From IMG/VR virus record IMGVR_UViG_3300044640_001757, positions 1-32,803 of that record: a DNA stretch of 32,803 bases, one strand, 5' to 3'. Below the pieces are notes generated by a model that saw only the letters and a program-made list of their open reading frames with translations, did no database searches and was not told the origin of the DNA. The translations under genes were made by a program, and so were the position numbers. The first letter of the stretch is position 1; each line of letters opens with the position of its first letter. The DNA comes from a virus. Positions 27,253-32,803 of the stretch are shown here, one piece after another.

Positions 27253-27263
27253 GGCGAGGCTCC

Positions 27264-28160
27264 TTAGAAGATGGTTTGCGTGATGGACGAGAGCGTGCCG
27301 TCCGGGTTGTAGTTGAACGTCTTGCGCGTGGTGGTCGCGCCGACAACGTAATCGAGCTGCGTGAGCACGCCGGATGTGTAGGTGAAGGTCTTGTAATTCC
27401 CGCTGTCGTAATCGACCCGCGTCAGCAGCCCGCCCGTGTATGTCATCGCCGGGCCAGCCTCAACGAGTGCGGCCGGGCCTTGCGGACCCTGCGGGCCTGT
27501 GTCCCCGGTGTCGCCTTTCAGGCCTTGTGGCCCCTGAAGTCCTTGGACACCCTGCGGACCTTGTGGGCCAGTGTCTCCGGTGTCACCCTTCGGACCCTGC
27601 GGGCCTTGCGGTCCGGCAACCCCGGCTACCCCCTGTTGACCAGTCGCACCAGGTAAGCCCTGTGGCCCCTGTGGACCTTGCGGGCCTGCGTCACCCGTGT
27701 CGCCCTTCGGACCTTGTGGACCTTGTGGACCTTGCAAACCCTGGGTGCCAGTTGCACCCATGTCGCCCTTGATGCCCTGCGGGCCTTGTGGTCCAGTCAG
27801 ACCCTGTGGACCGACCTCACCTTGCGCCCCTTGCGGCCCCTGCGGACCTTGTGGTCCTTGTGGTCCGGTGTCACCAGTGTCGCCTTTTGGGCCAACTGGT
27901 CCGGTTGGCCCGGTTGGTCCGACCGGTCCGGTGTCACCAGTGTCGCCCTTCGGCCCGACCAGCGAGGCAAGCCACTGAGCCTCGGTGCCGACAAATCCAT
28001 TCTGCAAAGCCACCCAGTACGCGGACGGGCCGACACCAGGCGGGCCTTGAGTCCCAACCTCCACCAACTCAAAGACGGTCGGCGGAGACTCAACAAGTTC
28101 TGTGACAGTCTGGGTGGACTCAACCACCTCCGACTCGGTGACTATCACCAGGTCCGTCAT
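27264..28160 (-). CDS. Collagen-like phage tail fibre protein
   Basis: 298 residues; ATG at 28160 in an ATGA overlap. Residues 1-40 are acidic and Val/Thr-rich, then [20 protein letters not shown], a motif typical just before phage collagen repeats. Residues about 68-231 are Gly-X-Y triplets ([18 protein letters not shown]). The C-terminal 65 residues form YD-type strands ([20 protein letters not shown]), a likely trimerisation or receptor-binding tip. It should form a trimeric collagen rod on the virion. Confidence 0.85.
   Translation of the reverse strand: MTDLVIVTESEVVESTQTVTELVESPPTVFELVEVGTQGPPGVGPSAYWVALQNGFVGTEAQWLASLVGPKGDTGDTGPVGPTGPTGPVGPKGDTGDTGPQGPQGPQGPQGAQGEVGPQGLTGPQGPQGIKGDMGATGTQGLQGPQGPQGPKGDTGDAGPQGPQGPQGLPGATGQQGVAGVAGPQGPQGPKGDTGDTGPQGPQGVQGLQGPQGLKGDTGDTGPQGPQGPAALVEAGPAMTYTGGLLTRVDYDSGNYKTFTYTSGVLTQLDYVVGATTTRKTFNYNPDGTLSSITQTIF
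27468..27959 (-). repeat. Gly-X-Y coding repeat of the fibre gene
   Basis: About 490 bp of degenerate 9-bp units code for GPQ/GPK/GDT triplets. A '[15 protein letters not shown]' block recurs several times with one- or two-codon changes, consistent with expansion by recombination. Copy number could vary between isolates. Confidence 0.85.
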
Positions 28161-28513
28161 CGCGTCACCTCTGGCGAAACAACAACGGAGCCATAGAACA
28201 GGCGGCGAACATCCCCGTTGGGGAACAGAATTTCAAGGTCGTACACGCCACTCGCCCAGGTGATTGCGGCGGTCTGTGTGGCAGTCAGGTGCATGGCGAT
28301 GGTCCCAGCGGTGCCGCCAAGGGTCAACCCACCGTTCTCAGTCGTGAGCGCAAGGAGGAACGAGGGCGAATCCACCTTCGCCCGGATGTGCATGCGCGCC
28401 ATGCAGCCAGTCAGGTCAACCGGCTGCGCGGGCGTGCCGACCTTCCATGTGACCACATCGCGGAATGTGGCCCCTTGGTAAATCCTGTGGTTTCGCTTGA
28501 CTGGTGCTGACAT
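28157..28513 (-). CDS. Conserved phage structural protein
   Basis: 118 residues. [36 protein letters not shown], and [20 protein letters not shown] with an ending VVSPEVTR follow a pattern I recognise from small phage proteins that precede tail-fibre genes. Beta-rich, probably a baseplate or fibre-attachment adaptor. The start at 28513 has no strong ribosome site. It overlaps the collagen-like gene by ATGA. Confidence 0.65.
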   Translation of the reverse strand: MSAPVKRNHRIYQGATFRDVVTWKVGTPAQPVDLTGCMARMHIRAKVDSPSFLLALTTENGGLTLGGTAGTIAMHLTATQTAAITWASGVYDLEILFPNGDVRRLFYGSVVVSPEVTR

Positions 28514-28563
28514 GGGGCGTGACTGTGCCCGCCCGCATCATTTCACTCAAACCCCACAGGGGG

Positions 28564-28686
28564 CTATGGCCCGTTTTTCACCCAAAGCACGCACAGGCCG
28601 ATGGCCAGGATTCCCCAGCCAATCGGCCCCAGTGAGGCGGCGACAGCCACCGCACCCAAAAGCGCGCAAGCTCCGCTCGCCTTCAC
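28564..28686 (-). CDS. 40-residue single-pass membrane microprotein
   Basis: A GTG at 28686 overlaps the stop of the giant gene (GTGA). The frame runs 40 codons to TAG at 28566-28564. It has a basic start (MKASGA), a hydrophobic core (LLGAVAVAASLGPIGWGILA, then IGLCVLW) and a polar end (VKNGP). It probably spans the membrane once or as a hairpin. Function unknown; GTGA coupling to the upstream virion protein is the main support. Confidence 0.6.
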   Translation of the reverse strand: MKASGACALLGAVAVAASLGPIGWGILAIGLCVLWVKNGP

Positions 28687-31600
28687 AGGCCCAGCCCTTC
28701 GCGCACCTGGGCGCGAATCTCAACCGGCGCAGCCTTGGCCACGCGCTCTGCTTTGGTCAACCGCATTTCTCTCACCCTTCTGGCAATCTGAGGCATACCA
28801 ACCCTGATTGGGGTATCCGGGTTGTCTGCATTCCACTGAGCCAGGTCGGCCCTGGCTTCAGCAACCATATCAGGGTCTTGCAAGAAAATCCCCTTCGCCC
28901 ACTTGTCGGAGATTTCAGCCTCGCGCATGCGGTTGATGCCGGCCATTCGCTGCGCCTGAAAGCTGGCATCCTGGATGGTGGCTACTTGGTTTGGCTGGAA
29001 CCCGATTGCCTTGGCTGCCGCGTCGAACCCGTCCACGTCCAGCACCTTCCTGCCCCTCTTGTCCATATACATGCCGGTGTTGGCCATTTCGATGGACTTG
29101 GCCAGGTTCTGAGCGGCGATTGGCGAGGCGGTGACGAGTGCGCCGCGCGTGCCGCCAATGTCGCCCATGACCAGCTTTTCGCCGGCACTGGCGAATCTGG
29201 CAACCAGGTCGCCAGCGGGTCCGGCAATCTCCTTCAGGTCTTGGGTGTGGTCTGGCTTCTTGACCATCAGGCCGGTGGCGGGAATCAGGTTGCCCATGCC
29301 AAACCGCCCGGACACGTCAACTGGCACGCCGGCCAGGCCGGACACGCCGCGCGTCATGAACTCGGCACCACCCTCGCCCAGCACGCTCGCAAAGAACTCG
29401 CGCTTTGCCTGCTTTGAGCTGAAGTTGTAGCCCATGCGCTGCATGACACCATCAATCAAGTCGTCAATGTCTTCCGCGAACGGCAGGCCACCGGCACCAG
29501 ACAGCAGGAACAGGATGGCCAGGCCCAGCAGTGCAGCCTTCTTGCCTTCCGGCCCGCCCTGCGTTGCCATGCGGTGCATCAGCTCGACATAGCTCACGCT
29601 GTACTGCTTGAAGGTGAACAGGACAGAGCCAATCGCGCCGCGTGCCCAACGTGGCTTGTTCGCCTTGGAGTAGATGAACTGGGTTTCATTGATGGCCCGC
29701 TCCGCGAATGCGGCCGGATTCTGCATGCCCTGCTCGACCGCCGTGCGGTAGGCGGCAATGAAGGTCGTGCGCCGGTTGAACTGCTCGGCCACACCGAACA
29801 TGCGCCCCCATGCCAGCCCAAACTTTGTCAGCAAGTTCTGGGCATTGGCAGAAGCATCTCCGAGCGCCGTGCCGTCACCAGACTGGAGTGCAGCCCGGCC
29901 AGCGGCCTGCGCCTGCAACTGGAACACCTCTTGAGGCGAGACAATGCCCTCTTCCTCTGCCCGCTTCATTGCCGCGTCAAGTGCAGCATCCCCGGTTTGC
30001 TTCTTCAGGGCGTCCTTGGCGGCTGCCGTCATCTGCTTGGCTGCCTTGGATGCTCCGCCGAACTGGCTCAACCATGGCATCGTCACGGCGAATGGCTGGG
30101 TCGTGTTGACGATGGCCGATGCCACCGAGCCGCCGATGTACTGAGCGAACAGCAGCCCACGGAACGCCTGCGCCTCTTCCTGCGGGTTCTTGACGTACTC
30201 GGCCAGCCTGACAGCGTGGTCCTTCAGCTCGCCCATTCCCTTGGGAATGGCTGCCACAGCCTGTGTCAGCTCTCCCATGTTCAAGGCTCCAGCAGTCTGG
30301 CGGGCGTTGGAGTACACGAAGCCAGCCAGCACGCGGCCGGGGTCTTCGCTGAAACCGGCGATGCCCTTGCGGTGGATGAGTCGCTTCATGGCCGAGCGGT
30401 TGGCCTTGGCTTGCTTCAGGTACTGCTGGAAAGCAATGTCAGCAGTCTCGGTGCCCTCGTTCTCCATGCCCAGCATCTGCCCGAAAAGCTCAACCGTCTC
30501 GGGCGAAATGCCCGCGAACATCTTGTACTCTTCCTGGCTGACGGTGCCCTGAGAAATGGTTGCGCCCGGGTAGTTGGCCTGCATGCGCCGCGCCATCTTG
30601 TTGGCCTCGCGCTGGTTCTCGAACAGGCCAAAGTACACCCGCTGCCCAGTCTCGTCCAACACGTCCAGGGTGTAGGTGCCGAAGCGGGAGAGCGGCGCAT
30701 AGCCCTTGTCCATCAAGCCCTGGTACTTGTTGACCTTGGACACCATTTTCCCGATGGTGTCCAGCAGCACGGACGCACGGCGCGGCTCGCCGGCAGCCAC
30801 CGCGCGGAGCTGTCGGCCGGCCAATTCCAGAGCGGCCGGGAAGCTGCCGGCAGCCATCACCTCGTCGGCCACCGCCTCCAAGTCCTTGCCGCCGAAGCGA
30901 ACCAGGTCGGCCAAACCCATGTTCAACAGGCTCTTGTCCACCGAAGCGCGGAACTCGCGGTACAGGCTGATTTGGTCGTCGCTCAGGTCAAACTGCTCGC
31001 GCAACTCGGCATCTGTGAACACCACGCCTGGCTCGGTGTCCTCGTCGGCCTGGTCGATGCGGAACAGCGAGCCGTCATCCCTGCGGCCCCATATCAGCGT
31101 GCCCTCGAAGATGGGCGCTGCAATGGCATCACTGTCTTGCTTGCTGATGCTGGTCTTGGTGAGGTCTTTCAGGCTCTCCAGCTTGGGCAGGATGCGCTTC
31201 GCCTCGTCGGCTGCCTCAGTCGCATAGAAAGACACGTCGTTGATGAAGCCCTGCGCCGACTCAAACACGCGCCTGAACGCGGGGTTGCGCTGCGCCAGGT
31301 CGTACTGGGTGCCCACGGTCTTGTGCCACCAATCCAGCTTGCCGCTCGACTTGAACAGGTCGTTGACTACATACCCGGCAGGCAACTGCATGGCCCCGAC
31401 GTTGTTCACGCCATCGGTCAGCGCATCGCCAATGGAGCGGCTGAACATGGAACCATCGGAATCATCGGTCACTACAACAGCGGGGAATGACTTCGCGCCC
31501 AACAGAAACAATGCCTCGGCCCTGTGCCCACCCTCAAGGATGTATGGCCCATCTGAATCGACCACTACGATGAGTGGCTTTATCTCGCCAGACCGCTTGA

Positions 31601-32803
31601 TTTCTTCGGCCAGTTTTTCAATGCGCTGAGTCTCCGAGGCTGAGTACGATTTCCCGGTCAGCTTGAAGTCAGACACTGGCACCTCTCGGATGCCGCGCAG
31701 CACAGTGTAGTCATCGAGCGACGACTTGATTGATGACATATTCGGCACATCATCAAGGACAGTCCGGCCATCAACAGAAGAGCCGGCCATGCGGTATTTG
31801 CCACCCGCCTGCTCTGCATCGCGGCTGAACCGCACCCCACCACCAGGCCCGCCATTCGGCCCGCCGTTCACCACGAAGTTGCGAGCGGGCAGGATGAACT
31901 GGGTGATGATTTCGTCATCAGTCAGGGCCATTTTCCCGAAGCCAGGAATATGCTTGCGCAGCCATGCCTTGATGGTGGCCACCGCGCGGCGCACAAAGCC
32001 AATCTGCGGCGAGGTCTGTGCCATTTCGGCCAGGATTTCCTCGGCTGCCACCAGCTTGTCCATGCTGGACACGCCACGCAAGCCGTACTCCTTCATCTTG
32101 GCCGCAATCTGTGACTTGCGCATGGTCGCAATCTGCTGGAGCAATGGCTTCAGCTCCTTGCCGAACACGCCACGCAACCCGTAGTGCCCCAGTGCCTCGT
32201 GGAACAGCACGCGAACAACGTCCTTTGGCGTGGACAGCTTGGACGACATGAGGTACACGGTGCCCTTGTAGTAGAAGCCCTCCGGCGTGCCAGTGGCACC
32301 GCCGCTGCGTTGCTTCTGGTCTTCCGCGCGGACGCGCTCGGGGATGGCCGGGTCATTCATGTCGAACGCCACAACCACCTTTGGCGCGTTGGCCCAACGC
32401 GAGGTAACCAGGTCAACAATCTGCTGCGTCACCCCGTTGGCTTGACCCTGTGCCGCGCGGCTGAAGGTTGGGCGTGCGCGGCTGAACACCACATCAGACT
32501 CATTTGCCTCTGGTGCCCCGGTCTGCTTGACGTTGGTCGAAACGTCCTTCTTCTTTGGGCGCGGGCCTGGCTTCATCCTGGCCGTGTATGTGGTGATGCC
32601 ACCGTCAATCTTCTGCTCGATGATTGCCTGCTCGCCGTCCCTGTTGATGGCATCCATCATCGTGACGCCATTTCTTACCGGCACCTGGACGCCAGTTGTC
32701 TGGTACTGCTCGCCGTCAATCTCGAACTGCTTGATGGCTTCTGGTGCCGCCTTGATGCCGGAACTGAGGATTCGCCTTCTGTCGCTGGCAATGAAGCGGT
32801 TTG
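28683..32803 (-). CDS. Giant polyvalent virion protein (PLxRFG type), N-terminus cut
   Basis: 1372 residues are visible; the frame is open to the right edge, and the GTG at 32684 is not a trustworthy start. In order: a zinc-protease-like motif HEALGH (32201-32184) with a downstream EEILAE; a ParB-like segment (about 31685-31467: VPVSDF, EEIKRSGEIKPLIVVVDSDG, EGGHRAEALFLLG); long helical regions; PLSRFG (30695-30678), mark of PLxRFG domain proteins; a hydrophobic segment (AALLGLAILFLLSGAGG); and a helical basic tail. Such proteins are thought to be packaged and ejected with the DNA. Functions of the parts here are by homology only. Confidence 0.85.
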   Translation of the reverse strand, partial: NRFIASDRRRILSSGIKAAPEAIKQFEIDGEQYQTTGVQVPVRNGVTMMDAINRDGEQAIIEQKIDGGITTYTARMKPGPRPKKKDVSTNVKQTGAPEANESDVVFSRARPTFSRAAQGQANGVTQQIVDLVTSRWANAPKVVVAFDMNDPAIPERVRAEDQKQRSGGATGTPEGFYYKGTVYLMSSKLSTPKDVVRVLFHEALGHYGLRGVFGKELKPLLQQIATMRKSQIAAKMKEYGLRGVSSMDKLVAAEEILAEMAQTSPQIGFVRRAVATIKAWLRKHIPGFGKMALTDDEIITQFILPARNFVVNGGPNGGPGGGVRFSRDAEQAGGKYRMAGSSVDGRTVLDDVPNMSSIKSSLDDYTVLRGIREVPVSDFKLTGKSYSASETQRIEKLAEEIKRSGEIKPLIVVVDSDGPYILEGGHRAEALFLLGAKSFPAVVVTDDSDGSMFSRSIGDALTDGVNNVGAMQLPAGYVVNDLFKSSGKLDWWHKTVGTQYDLAQRNPAFRRVFESAQGFINDVSFYATEAADEAKRILPKLESLKDLTKTSISKQDSDAIAAPIFEGTLIWGRRDDGSLFRIDQADEDTEPGVVFTDAELREQFDLSDDQISLYREFRASVDKSLLNMGLADLVRFGGKDLEAVADEVMAAGSFPAALELAGRQLRAVAAGEPRRASVLLDTIGKMVSKVNKYQGLMDKGYAPLSRFGTYTLDVLDETGQRVYFGLFENQREANKMARRMQANYPGATISQGTVSQEEYKMFAGISPETVELFGQMLGMENEGTETADIAFQQYLKQAKANRSAMKRLIHRKGIAGFSEDPGRVLAGFVYSNARQTAGALNMGELTQAVAAIPKGMGELKDHAVRLAEYVKNPQEEAQAFRGLLFAQYIGGSVASAIVNTTQPFAVTMPWLSQFGGASKAAKQMTAAAKDALKKQTGDAALDAAMKRAEEEGIVSPQEVFQLQAQAAGRAALQSGDGTALGDASANAQNLLTKFGLAWGRMFGVAEQFNRRTTFIAAYRTAVEQGMQNPAAFAERAINETQFIYSKANKPRWARGAIGSVLFTFKQYSVSYVELMHRMATQGGPEGKKAALLGLAILFLLSGAGGLPFAEDIDDLIDGVMQRMGYNFSSKQAKREFFASVLGEGGAEFMTRGVSGLAGVPVDVSGRFGMGNLIPATGLMVKKPDHTQDLKEIAGPAGDLVARFASAGEKLVMGDIGGTRGALVTASPIAAQNLAKSIEMANTGMYMDKRGRKVLDVDGFDAAAKAIGFQPNQVATIQDASFQAQRMAGINRMREAEISDKWAKGIFLQDPDMVAEARADLAQWNADNPDTPIRVGMPQIARRVREMRLTKAERVAKAAPVEIRAQVREGLGL

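Noticed and set aside
27468-27959. CRISPR-like or other DNA repeat array
   Set aside because: The repeats are in-frame Gly-X-Y codons without spacers.
24248-28160. Diversity-generating retroelement acting on a fibre gene
   Set aside because: No reverse transcriptase and no template/variable repeat pair with adenine-specific differences was seen in the window.
29574-31490. Plus-strand open frame of 638 codons
   Set aside because: It lies antisense to the giant virion gene, is His/Leu/Gln-rich with no recognisable domain, and mirrors the codon pattern of the real gene.

Overview
The window is GC-rich and gene-dense. It reads as most of the non-structural half, plus the lysis and tail-fibre end, of a temperate tailed phage whose host is probably a betaproteobacterium of the Burkholderiales. 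The host is inferred from protein style and base composition, not from a host gene. Evidence for a temperate phage is a CI-like repressor facing a Cro-like gene, an antirepressor, replication, Exo/Bet/SSB/RdgC recombination genes, a tyrosine integrase beside an attP-like tRNA 3' end, a holin/SAR-endolysin/Rz/Rz1 cassette and fibre genes. Phage genes lie on both sides of the att core and no complete tRNA is present, so the sequence looks like the free or circular form rather than an integrated prophage junction.

Layout. (1) 2-5260, plus strand: at least 13 small, mostly unknown genes in one coupled operon, several Cys-rich, ending with a TrfB/KorA-like regulator and a two-way terminator at 5274-5301. 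At least three gene junctions carry related RNA hairpins. (2) 14219 back to 5452, minus strand: the early-left operon. It begins at a candidate PL with a structured leader, passes through small membrane proteins, a coiled-coil protein, Bet, a YqaJ-type exonuclease, RdgC and SSB, then, after a probable internal promoter, through a string of small accessory genes. (3) 14335-15066: immunity region, with the repressor between two operator-promoter regions that share one motif. (4) 15067-20734, plus strand: early-right operon with Cro, a ribbon-helix-helix (RHH) protein, a Rha-type antirepressor, two replication proteins, a RuvC-like resolvase, DUF1367, an HNH-like protein and an Xis-like regulator. 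(5) 20746-21822: attP and integrase. (6) 32803 back to 21827, minus strand: distal late operon, with a very large polyvalent virion protein (running off the window), fibre/structural genes, then lysis.

The most interesting reading is the immunity switch. The repressor has no self-cleavage domain, so induction probably depends on the antirepressor. Between the RHH gene and the antirepressor lies a strong minus-strand terminator, and a minus-strand promoter candidate overlaps the antirepressor start. Together they would make an RNA of about 100 nt antisense to the antirepressor's ribosome-binding region. This is the logic of the P22 arc-sar-ant locus, with an unrelated type of antirepressor.

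Three membrane microproteins (33, 43 and 40 residues) sit exactly in coupled gaps of the operons, and an outer spanin is nested in the inner spanin gene. No gap without a gene exceeds about 220 bases. No tRNA gene, insertion sequence, CRISPR array or reverse transcriptase was found.
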